DNA of 64,000 nt from Diphasiastrum complanatum (Eukaryota; Streptophyta; Lycopodiopsida; Lycopodiales; Lycopodiaceae), in contig CM055103.1 in the NCBI GenBank assembly GCA_029204225.1, positions 54,967,054 to 55,031,053 on the forward strand, read 5' to 3'. The position numbers were made by a program, and so were the translations under genes. The notes below the pieces were generated by a model. It was not told the DNA's origin. It saw only the letters and a program-made list of their open reading frames with translations, and made no database searches. Numbering within the stretch: the first letter of the stretch is position 1; each line of letters begins with the position of its first letter. Shown piece after piece: positions 22,107 through 33,550 of the stretch.

Positions 22107-22470
22107 TTAGACATAACTAAATAATACACCTCTTAGTTTAGTAGTCACTAGTTAACCATGATCTTAAATAGGTAAGGCCCCCGTTATGAGGAGAAGCCAT
22201 TATTGAGCACGATTGTTAGTATGGTGTCTACTGTGAGACCATGATGGTTAGGAGATGGCTAGATTACAGTTTCTATATAGCAAGAAGTCCTGGAGAGTTC
22301 GGTGGCCAAAGCCCCTCTAAACCCCAGCCCCAATGGTAAGGCCACTTCATGATTTGGCCTTCCCACTCCCTGAGCAAATACACACTTTTTGATGTTTTGC
22401 ATCCCCTTCGTCCTTTGGCTCTTCGCTCTCTCAGATGGTGGTCGCTACTGTATAACTACCACATTGTGAG
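22107..22470 (+). repeat. Copia family C 3' LTR (end uncertain)
   Basis: TGTTAGACATAACTAAATAA follows directly on the polypurine tract ATTGAGGGGGG, about 60 bp after the end of RNase H. The LTR end was not identified. The downstream 22471-23400 contains no recognised gene; the 96-codon frame at 22638-22928 has no known domain. Confidence 0.65.
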
Positions 22471-22810
22471 ACATCCATGAGTAGTTGGAGCATTTTGTTA
22501 TTGTGTAGAATGGACTACCTAAAGGATTGTTCAAAAGCAACTACCTCTATCGAACTAATATGTGGAGGCCCACTTGTCATTGTTGAAGGGCATTAAGAAT
22601 TTCATCGAAATCCATTGAAGAGCTATTATGTAAATGCATGGATCAAAAGAAGGCAACTCTTCATGTGATAACTAAATGCAAACTATTTAATGTTGAAGAC
22701 CAAGACTTGATGAGTACTCATTGGGCAATTTCAAGGCTGACATTTATATTCAAGTTAGAAGGGCCATTATCAAATATGTCATTGAAGGATCTCTTTGGCC
22801 ACTATTACAG

Positions 22811-22854
22811 ATCTATGAAGGGTACAAAAGAGATCTATGAAGGGTACAAACACA
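22811..22854 (+). repeat. 22-bp tandem duplication
   Basis: AGATCTATGAAGGGTACAAA occurs twice in direct succession, 22 bp apart, inside an otherwise unremarkable frame. Confidence 0.8.
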
Positions 22855-23078
22855 GCTCCGATGGGCATTATTCTTTATGCATGACTGACATGCTATTGAA
22901 GAATAGGTTAACGCATTACTTCCAGTGACAGGCTAGAATTACTAATTCAAATAACACGTGCTCTTTCTTGAAGTCAAAACAACTAATATTAGTTATCTTT
23001 ATCGAACACTTCTCTCCATCGAACCTATATGTATCATACTAATCCGTTCAAAATGTAGATTAGCGCTTCATATTTCAT

Positions 23079-23079
<1 letters not shown>

Positions 23080-23127
<48 letters not shown>
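23080..23127 (+). repeat. Compound (CATA)n(CA)n microsatellite
   Basis: A run of CATA units continues into about 17 CA repeats and ends ACATATATC. Confidence 0.9.
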
Positions 23128-23128
<1 letters not shown>

Positions 23129-23400
23129 CAAACTACCAATGTAGTTTTTCTTCTCTCTCTTTGATATGAAGAATAGCGTGCTTCTCATCCATCAGTGCAA
23201 ACCCCACGATGCCTCTCAATGTGTTCCAAGAAAAGAAAGTAGATATTGCGATGTTTTAGTCGGACTATTGGCTCTTCTTTCTCTCTATTGGGCTGTTGAC
23301 GATGTTCTTTCTTATTGAAGATTTGAAGATCATCCATGAAGGAAACCATCCTATTGAGAATCAAAATTCTCTGATGTTGCAATGTTGAAATGCATATCTT

Positions 23401-23985
23401 ATGTTTGAGCTATCTCAAGTGGATGAGTGCAAATTGTCAATATACGATAAAACTAGCTACATTGGTGAGCATCATTTTGGTGCTGGATTTGTACTAGCAT
23501 TCTTGGTTGCTCTTGTTGATGGAAATAAAGCTATTGGAGGTTCATTATATTACTCATTCATGATCAAGTCATCAAGATATGATGGTATCTTGAGGCAAGA
23601 TGGAGATGGAGGCTCATTCATGGAGTTTCATGGTGGTTACATGACAACAAAGGACAAAGAGAGAGGAGACATGCAAGCAAATGTTGATCACTCACATTTA
23701 TTGTTTGCTTGCTGTATTTTTCTAGAGAGTTCAAAGTTAATAGCATGGAGTAATCACCTCATTTACATTCTATGGGATTCTTCATTTCATATTGAAGTGA
23801 TATGTCAAAATTTTGTGAGGTTGCAAGTCATTGCAAAGGAGGTGGAGCTTCAACATGTGTCCTCAAGGGAATGTGTAGTCAATATCTTCACCAAAGCATT
23901 GGGAAAGGACTTGTTCATGAATCATAGGATTTCACTTGAAGTGTTATCAAAGTCCATGCTAAAACTAGTTGAAGAGGGAGTGTGA
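23401..23985 (+). pseudogene. Chimeric ORF ending in copia family B RNase H tail
   Basis: A 194-codon open frame. Its last 55 residues (VIAKEVELQHVSSRECVVNI, FTKALGKDLF) equal the C-terminus of the copia family B RNase H seen at 19137-19250. The first 140 residues match no family I recognise and include a Gly-rich GAGFVLAFLVALVDGNKAI. The frame therefore joins unrelated DNA to a retrotransposon tail, probably by deletion. The family B LTR starts at 23981, overlapping the stop. Confidence 0.6.
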
Positions 23986-24246
23986 GAAATTCAACTAGTT
24001 TAATCATATTTGCTACATTTGTTTATATGGCATTTGAGGCCAATTTCAAATTAGACTTAGAGTTTGACTTTTCAAAGTTATATTAGTCTAAATGCATTTG
24101 AGTAAGCACTTTTGAAAAGTGTGGGAAAGATTAGAATTGAGTTTGAGTAGAATCAAATTTGAATGTTGGGTACATTGAATCTCGTCCTAAAAATAGTAGG
24201 GTTTTCATATTGGAGGGAAACCAAGTGGCAATTTAGTTTTGGACCT

Positions 24247-24258
24247 GTTATAAAAGGA
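24247..24258 (+). promoter_or_regulatory. TATA box of copia family B LTR
   Basis: TTATAAAAGGATG lies 34 bp before the start of the (CT)n array. Transcription from it would begin in or near the pyrimidine array. The equivalent site at 19550 is mutated to CTACAAAAGG. Confidence 0.6.
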
Positions 24259-24279
24259 TGTAACTCATGGATAGAGAGG

Positions 24280-24448
<169 letters not shown>

Positions 24449-24949
24449 CATGCTTATACATGATTCTCTTGCGTTCTACTATCCATTGTTGCACCATACT
24501 TGTGATATCTTGCAATTCTATGTGTAGAATGATCAATATTTGTTATTTTTAGGTTCACATGTGTGAAATACAATAGGATACTGTTTCTGTATGGATAGTA
24601 ACTTCTATTTATTCTTTTATTCATGTTTGATCAAGATCTATTAGACTTTGCATCTTATTCTTAGTGTAGATGCTAATTTTTCTACATTGGCAAGATTGGT
24701 GATATGTTGTTCTTCTAACCCAAGATTATTTTATGGATTAGGATCTTTATGGATCTAAAATCTTTCACATGTAATGGGAAGTGGAAGAGTGTTGCTCTGC
24801 ATTTTGAATTTGCTGACAATATTTGTGATGCAGTCTAATTTTTTCAGAAGGTTAAGGATATACGATGGGTGTAGAATCTTCACTCGGGGGAATGTTGGGC
24901 TACTAGATGTTGCTGGGTGCAATGGTAGGATCTTGATGTTGGGTTTGTG

Positions 24950-26160
24950 CCTAAGTCAAGGCCCAAGCTGGCTTTCAACTGGCAAGATTTCTACTTGCAC
25001 GAAGCATATAGGAGCAACTAGTTTAGATATGGATGGACAATCCTTCAGATGGTGTTTGATGCTGCAATTTTCACAAGCTGGTGGAAAGTGAAGTTTGTCT
25101 GGGCATCGAATACTAGGATGTTTACCTGCACAAATAAAGCATCTGCGTTTTGCTGGAAGTTGATGCATTGCAAACACAGCTTGGTTAGGATCATAGTTTT
25201 GGGCATTGGGTTGAGCATTAGGATCATACGAATAATAGACGACTGTCTAAGTGGAGTACCTGGTTGAGTAGTGTCTTCCACATAATAAGTTGCTGGATTG
25301 ATGGAATTGGGATCAATATAATGCACAACTTTTTTGGAGTGGGTTGATTAACGCCGAACTGTTGACGTGGTGCATACTGATTGGGTGCAGTTGGTCATGG
25401 TTGATAGACTCCTAGTCGCGGCACGGGTTACCAGATAATGGTGTTTCAGTTGGGGACATTCATTGGCAGTGTGATATTCTAAAAATCAGCAGTAAGTTTA
25501 TCCATATTGGTTTGTTGAGCTATTTGCTAAGTTTCCATTTGATGTAGAAGTTTTGAGGATTGAGCGGTATTTTCGAACTTCTGATGATTAAGACATTTAG
25601 AATTTTTTGATTTTTTTTTTCTGTTATCAAAGTCCTCATCGGACCCCTCGCCTTCTTCGCAGATGACATTAGTCATTACATTCTTAAGCTCCTCATAAAG
25701 GTCAATTGGTTTAAGTTCTCGATGGATATTTTAGGAAGTCCAACCAGGAATAGTTTGATGGCCATTCGTTCGGTGATATTTTTGTCAATACATTCTACCT
25801 TGAGGCGTTTAAAACGCTCAATGTAACTTCAAATAGACTCTTTGCGATGCATCTTAATATGTGTGTTTTGGGTGAATGGGCTCTGAGTCAGTTTAGAGGG
25901 TTTGAAACCCTTGATGAGAGCATCTTTGAGGGTAGTCCAAGAAGCGAGATCAGGAGCTTCAAGGTTGAGATACCACTCTTTGGCAGTTCTATAGAGCACC
26001 ATAGAAAATCTGAGCTTTTTAGTTTTAGGGGTGTCTCCTTAGAAGCGGCATGCATTATCAAAGTTATGAAGAAATCTAGCTGGGTCAGATTTTCCATCGT
26101 ACTTTGGTGCATCGATGCGTGGAATTCTGCGTTCTAGGCATGGAGATATAAGAAATTTGG
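24950..26160 (-). pseudogene. Ty3-type gag with two zinc knuckles
   Basis: On the minus strand, 26140-25700 reads IPRIDAPKYDGKSDPARFL, then AKEWYLNLEAPDLASW, TLKDALIKGFKPS, YIERFKRLKVE and MAIKLFLVGLPK. This is the typical Ty3/gypsy retrotransposon-gag domain, with a few stops. Further on, the frame at 24956-25177 has two zinc knuckles, CFICAGKHPSIRC and CENCSIKHHLKDC. The middle is decayed. The element is truncated beyond 24950. The domain is related in pattern to the better preserved gag at 45120-45704. Confidence 0.8.
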
Positions 26161-26560
26161 AGGATTCAACACAATCTCGTGATGTGATGCATAATGAGGA
26201 ATAACAGTACAGATGATCAATACAGTACTATACTTGGCCAAAAAAAAAGGTCAAAATGATAGTTTTCTTGTAGAATAGAAAATTTGGACAAGAGCTGGAC
26301 TTTTCTGGTGTAACAGAATTCGTAGACAGGACTAGATGACAAGATGATGAATCAGAATGCAGTACTTGCAAATTCTGATAGGGACTTTATACTGTGAAAA
26401 TACTGAAGTTTCTTATATTTTTTGGAATTTTTTCAAAGGATGGAATTTGTGGAGGGTGTATAAGAATGTTTCAGACTATGGACGATTTCATAGTTTTTTT
26501 GGAATGAAAGTTTTGCTGATAGATAAGAGAAATAGTGAAAATATGCTTTTCTATCAGTCT
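26161..26560. other. Spacer between Ty3 gag and CACTA remnants
   Basis: About 400 bp of AT-rich DNA. The 69-codon frame 26357-26566 has no recognisable domain. Confidence 0.4.
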
Positions 26561-28800
26561 ATTTGAATTTCCAATCAATAAATACTAAATAAAAAAATGC
26601 ACTAAGTACATGTAAATTCCTGACAATGATTGATAGTTTGTATATGGTCTCACAAATATCTTTTGACAAGCACCCATGAATTGACAATGGAAAGATGAAT
26701 TGAATCATCTTTAGCCAATCATGAGATTTGAGACCTTGCAACTTTCCATCCACTCTGAATGATGACTGTAGAGAATGGGCAAAACCAGTTGGTGTTCTAA
26801 TGTCATGAATAATGGAGCGCACATGGTTAAGCTCCTCCTTAGTGAATGTCCAAGATGGTACTTTTGGAGCATGATCTTCACCATCCTTTATCCAATACTC
26901 CTTTTTGGTGTTTGATTCTTTTAGATCGTGCCTTGCAGCAATGGCATCTTTTTCACCAATCAAGTGTTTCCAAATAGACTCACCCACATTTCTAAATATG
27001 TGCAGGGGATTAAGTAGGTGACTTATCAAAAGGTTATTCCAATATTCCAAACGATGAAATATAGATAATCTTTTCATACCATCGATTGGCTTTGCTTGAG
27101 ATTCCTCCCATAGTTTTCACCAATCTTTCACGAACATCCTCTTTGGAGGCATCTCTCTCTCAACTCTTCCTCCAAAACCTCTTCTATGAGTGTCTCTGAA
27201 TGGATGGCCTTCATGCAAGTATTTACAATGATTATCATAAACCACTTTTTTGAAATGTAAGAGTATCTTCCCACAAGATTTGGCCCACACCAAAAACAAG
27301 CATTTTTTCCAGCCGTTTGAAAGCCTGCCCAACAAATGGATCACTATTAAAAAAAGTATATGTCAAAGAATAATTATAGCCATTGTAGTATATCATGTAC
27401 ATGTCAAGTATTACTAGTTGTATGTAACTATAAACAAACTCCTATGTACACAAGACAGACATTGTTTGAATGATTACATGAGCATTCACCTAATCCTGGA
27501 TAGTCCTGCATTGTCCACATTACAATGGCATGTAGTGTAAACTCTCTCTCATGTAAGGGGCGCGAAATGTCATATGCTTTTATCCCCTTCCACAAATCTT
27601 CCAACTCGTCAATAAGCAGCTCAAGTTACACATCCATGTTCTTAACCTTGCGTTGGTCAGGAATTAAAAGTGCCAACATAATGTGTCTCTTTTTTGTACT
27701 CAACCAAGGAGGAATATTATAATTTACCAAGCAAACATGCCAAATGGACCACGTAGTTGCTCGTACATCAAAAGGGTTCACACCATCTGTTGCAAGACCA
27801 AATCTCACATTTCTTGACTCATTGGCAAAGCTTGGATACTCTTTGTTGATGTGTTTCCATGCAAGGGAATATGAAGGTACCCTCATCATCCCATCCGTAG
27901 AGGTATGGTGTGCATGCCAATCCATAAGTTGTGCAAGAGGTTTACAATGAAATAAATGTTGCAATTGTGGAATTACTGGAAAATGTCGTAAAACTTTGCA
28001 CGAAATGGTTGTCCCTTGCAAATCATCTCTATATCGAGGAGTATCACAAATGGGACATTTCTCGAGTGATTTGTACCTTTCTCAATATAAAATACAATCT
28101 TTTGGACATGCATGATATTGCTTGTAGTCCATCTCGATGTTAGAAAACATCTTTCATGCCTCATCTCTTGTCTCAAGCATGACATTCCCTTCTGGGAGAA
28201 TTTTGTTTTTCGATAGTCTGTACATGACAAAAGAAGTCATTGTAAAAAAATTATCACTCGATGTCCAAATTGTAAATTTTGTTTCAAAGCAAAAATAACA
28301 AGTAGATGAAAAAAAATTTACTCAAATGATTATGAGAGGCTTTGGTCACTCCATCTATATTTGGCTTGAAGATTTAATAGAAGTAGAGAAGTCACCAAAC
28401 GAGATGTCTTTGCTCCAGGATACAATGCGGTCTTTGATTCTTCTCGCAATTTCTTTTCTTCTTTAGACAAAAGTGCCACCTCATCTTGTTCATTGTGTCT
28501 AGCTGCACTTTTGTTCTTGTACATATCATCCAACATGTCTCCTATGACATCAAATTCATCATTCATTGGAAGCTCATTTTCATTGTTGGAACTTGTTTGC
28601 GATGAAGTAGATTTAGATGAGCTCGATTCAGATGCATTAGTCTCTTGATTAATGCGCTTATCAATTTCCATCATCTCTTTTAAGCCTTGACGTAGACGAC
28701 GAGGTAATTGCTTTATATGAGGACCGTTGTATTGCATTCGTCGTCTACGTCGACCATTACGAGGATTATTGTCTCCAACACTAAATGAGGATGAAGAATC
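26559..28800 (-). pseudogene. CACTA (En/Spm) TNP2-type transposase core
   Basis: From high to low coordinates: a Ser-rich spacer and LYPGAKTSRLVTSLLLLNL..WSDQS (28330-28737), typical of the start of Transposase_21. Then HACPKDCILY, KCPICDTPRYRDD, VLRHFPVIPQLQHLF, WHAHHTSTDGMMRVP, VRFGLATDGVNPFD, NIPPWLSTKKRHIMLALLIP and VFTLHAIVMWTMQDYPG (28130-27480), the TNP2 core. GWKKCLFLVWAKSCG follows near 27320. The DUF4218-like segment is 26559-27077 (WTFTKEELNHVRSIIHDIRT). Several stops, shifts and introns occur, and the gene breaks off near 26560. It is the transposase of a CACTA element; the N-terminal domain is at 31213-31430. Confidence 0.85.
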
Positions 28801-28943
28801 CTATATTTCAAAATAACAAGTAGGTTGAAACAATGCTTGATAAACATTTCCTCCCAATACTTGATAGATCTTAATGTTGCATATGAATATAAATTACTTC
28901 TTTGTTTAAAAAGCATGAACATACCAATGTATCTATTAGACAA
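28713..28943 (-). pseudogene. Second, decayed copy of the SET-domain tail
   Basis: The minus strand here reads RSIKYWEEMFIKHCFN, matching RSIRFGEELFIKYSFN encoded at 29227-29276. The DNA is also similar: GTTGAAAC.AT.CTTGAT.AAC with CTTGATAGATCT appears in both. It lies about 400 bp further along the same strand, so the end of the SET-like exon was duplicated. Confidence 0.65.
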
Positions 28944-29197
28944 ATTTGTCTTTTCAACTTGTTAACATTCAATGAACTCAAAGAATTGCACGCTTCTACA
29001 TATTTACATATTTATGAATTTCACATTCATTAGCTTTCACTTATTATCTTATGTAAACATCTAGGCAATTGACGAATAATGTTTGACAAATAATGCTCCT
29101 AACATTTGACATATTTAATGACACAAACCAAATACAATCAAGATGCATGGATTATACATCTCTACATATCAACAAAATTTAAATCTTTACATTTGAC

Positions 29198-30211
29198 TTA
29201 TTGTCTTTTGCAAACATTTGGGTAGAGGACGGTTGAAACTATACTTGATGAACAACTCCTCTCCAAACCTGATAGATCTAGTGCCATTACATAAGTGCCC
29301 TTTACATTCCTAGTAAAATATTCTTCTTTTCCATTGGTGCGTTCTTCAAAATCACAATTCGTCAATAGAGGGTGGCCAATGGAACTATTTATATATGCAA
29401 CAATGTTTCCACGCACATCTGGACGTCCATCAATGTATGTACGATTTGCCCTTGAGATGTTGCCTCCTTGCATGCGTTGCTCCTCTAAAGAACAAGCATT
29501 TGAATTCAAGCCATATACTTGCATCCTCCATTGGTGATGACACAAAGCATGCCAATCACCCCAATTGTATTGAGGTCCTGCATATGGCATCAATGTCACA
29601 ACACTATTTAAAGGGACCTCTACACTACTCAATGCAAAAAGGCCCAAACCAGCCTCAGGAAAGTGTTCACTAGGCATGATCATGTACATTCGACCCCAAT
29701 ACGTAAATGGTGTTCCATTTAATGGTAATGGTGATTGGAGTGGCCAACACAAATATCTACTTCTAGTGAAATTTTTTACTAATGGTTGCAAGCTAGGTGG
29801 AAGAGGAAGGTCAGACAAAGGACCTAGAATGTCCTTTGACACATCAACAGTGCATAGTAATTTGCAATTATCTTTGAAACTAGTCATAATACACCCAAGA
29901 CGTGTTCTCTTTTTTAAAGGAGTGGTCAAGTTTGTGGAATCCACGTGGAGTATCGTGGAGGACTCATGTGCAACATCTAGGATAGGTGTGGTTGGGTGGT
30001 AAGAATGTTCTAGAGATTTGGAGACATGGATTGAATCACAAGGCATTGATGAACTAATGATATCATGCAGGGGGTCATCATCAACAAGAGCATCATCTAG
30101 GGCCAATGATAATCCAAAATCAATATTCATGTGATTTATCCTATCAATAATATTCTCGATCTCTCTTGTAACTCTTTTTCTTGAAACCAACTTATGTCCC
30201 TTCTTCTGCAA
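29198..30211 (-). pseudogene. SET-domain-like exon inside the CACTA transposase gene
   Basis: 337 open codons, entered from a clear 3' splice site (TTTTGCAG at about 30207). SET-like features: AGLGLFAL (residues 187-194), a PYAG segment (209-212), YIDGRPDVRGNI (259-270), AYINSS (272-277) corresponding to the RFINHS motif, and TNC (284-286). The last SET strand, FGEELFIKYSF, is present at 29235-29267 but one base out of frame, with the break near 29275. SET domains are mostly protein-lysine methyltransferases. Here the residues usually binding the methyl donor look altered (INSS for NHS). It lies between the N-terminal domain and the TNP2 core of the CACTA gene, same strand. It could be a captured host fragment or a resident ORF of this element type. 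Confidence 0.6.
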
Positions 30212-30230
30212 AAGTTGAAAATGTTAGATG

Positions 30231-30404
<174 letters not shown>

Positions 30405-30735
30405 CATGAAATATAAATTAATATATAACACAAACCGTAAACCAGTAGCATGAAACACACACACAAATACACACAAACACACGCATGCACATACACACAC
30501 CCACCCTAAACACACATGAAGAGAAAAACAGAGTGAACATTATAGAGTGCTAATCAAAACTCCCGAACCACACGATTATATCCTACTCCAGAATGTCACC
30601 ACATGCTCCCTCCCTGCGGCGTTTGGGCATTTTTTGTGGAACTCATCTTCCAACAAAAAACATTTGAACCACGCCTTCAACGGAAGAAAACAAGGGCTAC
30701 ACACCTTCCTAAAATTGGGAGTGTTGGTTACCTTT

Positions 30736-30898
<163 letters not shown>

Positions 30899-30937
30899 AC
30901 GTGGCTGAGTCTATTATGGGTGATTGAATATGGAAAT

Positions 30938-31116
30938 CAAGATTAACTACATCTAATCAGTCTATTTGGATTTTGTCTTTTAAAAGCAAAAGAGAGATTA
31001 ACTTCATCTAATTATTCTATTTGGATTTTTCCTTTTAGAAGCAAGTGAGAGATTAACTTCATCTAAATATTCTATTTGGATTTTTCCTCTTAGAAGCAAG
31101 TGAGAGATTAACTTCA
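30938..31116 (+). repeat. 55-bp tandem repeat, about 3.3 copies
   Basis: Units start at about 30938, 30993, 31048 and 31103 (partial). The core is GAGATTAACTTCATCTAA, then TCTATTTGGATTTT and TTAGAAGCAAGTG. It lies in an intron-like part of the CACTA gene, next to the two CT arrays. Confidence 0.85.
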
Positions 31117-31212
31117 AAGTATCGTGGCACTCATCCTATCGCTCAATATTTATTGGCCAAACTATACTCGAAGTGTCATAAGGGTCAAAGATTAAAGCAT
31201 TTCCGAAAAACA

Positions 31213-31985
31213 CTATAAAGAGTTTACATCTAGTACTCTTGGATTCTCTGAGTGCACTCCATTGGCCCAAATATGATCGTTGACAATTCTCCTTGTCCGA
31301 ATCCTAACGCCTTTGCATTGTGTGCATGTACATGGTATCCTCTCATCATATTCCAATAATCCACTTGCAAATTGCACAAATTCTTTCAGTGTCATTCAAG
31401 TGAAAATTGACAAATTCTAACATGTGACAAATTGGAACATGTGACAAAAACTGACAAAATAGTGTTTTTACATTTAGTGCATTTGCAATCTTCATTTGTG
31501 ATGGAGTGGTGTCTTGGCTTTCCAAAGAGCAATATACTATATCACAATCCTCAACCGAATCGGAGTAGATCATTATTACAAATAAGAAAATAATGACATA
31601 AATCAATATACATACATGTGATGGATCAATAGGCGGCCTACGTCGGCTGATAGAAGAGCTTGAAGATGAACTAGTCAATAGTTGTTCATTGTACTTTAGT
31701 CTTGCTTGTTCCTTTTTTCTGTGATAGAGCTCAATTCTTTTTTCTTCCTCTAAATCACGTGGAGGTACGATAATTTCCCTAGAATTCATAATTCTAATCA
31801 AATGTCATTGTAAGAATAATAAGAAAAATTATAAACTCATATTCAAATAACAAATAAAGTGCAATTGATGTCAATATCAATAGCAATATATACATGTTGC
31901 AATCATGAGACGAATCGCTATCTGATGACGATGACATCGTCGATGACATATACACACTGTAGCCAGCTACTCTATACCACATCAT
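31213..31985 (-). pseudogene. CACTA transposase-associated N-terminal domain and leader
   Basis: 31213-31395 encodes EFVQFASGLLEYDERIPCTC, TQCKG, then IVNDHIWANGV. This is the transposase-associated domain pattern: F..FA....., IpCPC..C, and a late V..HL..nG motif. The upstream frame 31346-31801 has a basic/acidic run (PPRDLEEEKRIELYHRKKEQ) and Ser-rich stretch and may hold further exons. The domain normally forms the N-terminus of TNP2-type transposases. Here the core lies 3 kb downstream, with the SET-like exon and satellites between. Confidence 0.7.
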
Positions 31986-31989
31986 AAGT

Positions 31990-33100
31990 AATCATTATAA
32001 GACCGTATGTACTGAACAAATATAATAAAGACATGCCAACATCTAATCCATGTATATTCTACTTATGCTTAATGTAAATCTAATATTCTAGTAACATTGC
32101 TATCAAGAAAATTGCTTGGGTGGGGCAACACATGACGAGCAATCAAAATGAGATTCGTACTGACAAATGTTAGACATCAGTAGATAGTGCGCGCAGGCCT
32201 GTCTCAACTAATTTAAAGACCACATAGCAGTCAATGTTCGAAGCTCTCAGTTTGAACTCTTGTCCAAGATGAGTGATGATCTCACTCGATCTTTCTTTCA
32301 AGATGGAATGATCAAAATCAAACAATCAGTCATATACTCAATTGATTCATTTCCCACTCAATCACTCATTTGATTAATTAATACTTGGCTCGAGTTAGTT
32401 AAGGATAAATATCTTTGGATTGGCCTAGTGTGTCATGGTATCTCATGACGAGCAATATGCATTTGCCCTTTCTATCTATGGTTGCTTTGTATGCAAGAAA
32501 TCATATACTCGATAGCACACCATTGATCAACATTTTTATTACACTGCTAAATGATATTTCAACTAATTACTATGATTTCATATAAGGTTATATAGGTCAC
32601 ACACCAACAATTAAAAAAATTTATCATATAGGTCACATATCACTAAGGTTCTCAATATAGCATAAATGCTTTTGATCATGAATCTAAATGACCCCATGCA
32701 ACCATTTAAGAGGCCACATGACAAAAGCAAATTTTTTCTATTTGACCATATAATTATGTCATCAAATTATATCAGATCTATGACACCTAGATTATTAATG
32801 AACTAATGTCTTATGACATCACCAATTTGACATAATATTATGTCATAAAGTCTTAAAAACTTGTCAAATTACTTGTTTAATAATAATATGTACTATTTCT
32901 TATCTCATGATTTTGTCTTGTATGTCAAATCTCAAAAAAAATAAAATTTATAACAATATAAAGCTAGTCTTAACAACTAAATACTACCATAATGATCTTT
33001 GAATTGATTTTTTTATATTCCATCATATTAAAAAATATATTTTATGTAAAATCCTACAATAAAATATTCTCATAAAATTTAGAAAAGATTATGAGAAATT
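31990..33100. other. AT-rich non-coding spacer
   Basis: 1.1 kb, strongly AT-rich, with stops in all frames. No gene, repeat array or RNA gene recognised. Confidence 0.5.
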
Positions 33101-33109
33101 TGAATGACA

Positions 33110-33215
33110 TTTGAAGCATGCAAGCCCATGTGGGGGACCCTCTCACGTGCCAAGAGAGGGAAAAAAAACCACGTGGAACATCCACGCGTGGATAATCCAT
33201 GCAAAACTTGAATGC
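33110..33215. repeat. Left cluster of CCACGCGTGGATAATCCA-type motifs
   Basis: Contains CCACGTGG, CCACGCGTGG and GGATAATCCATGCAAAA within about 40 bp, the same words that fill 35500-36030. An imperfect inverted CCCTCTCACGTGCCAAGAGAGGG sits beside it. It lies about 350 bp upstream of the gene at 33551 and, with the right cluster, brackets that gene. Confidence 0.65.
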
Positions 33216-33289
33216 CAATAAAATAGCATTTCTGTGAGCATTCTTGCACCTCTTCTTTTGCTTTCAAGTTTTATAGGTTTTCTAATCTA

Positions 33290-33545
33290 GTGTTAGTGCT
33301 CTTGCTTGCTATTGCTCTTCTAAGCTCTATAGATCTTGTTTGCTTGCTTGCTTGCTTTTGGTTGCTCTTCATTGCTAGTGATCTTGCTCTTGCTATTGCT
33401 TGCTCTATTGATCTTGCTTGGTATTGATCTTGCTTACTATTATTCTATTGCTTTCTTGTCATTGCTTACTCTTCTAATCTAAAAGTCTTCAAGACTCTTT
33501 CACTCCCATTCTCCAGTACTTTCTAACTTTTAAAGTTTTTCTTTG
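33290..33545 (+). promoter_or_regulatory. Pyrimidine-rich low-complexity leader
   Basis: Repeats of CTTGCTTG, TTGCTCTTGC and ATTGATCTTGC fill the 250 bp before ATG 33551. This looks like a transcribed CT-rich leader. No clear TATA box was fixed. Confidence 0.4.
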
Positions 33546-33550
33546 ATACA

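Noticed and set aside
22638-22928. 96-codon frame between copia family C LTR and the chimeric frame
   Set aside because: No domain, and it contains a 22-bp tandem duplication. It is likely chance openness in decayed retrotransposon DNA.
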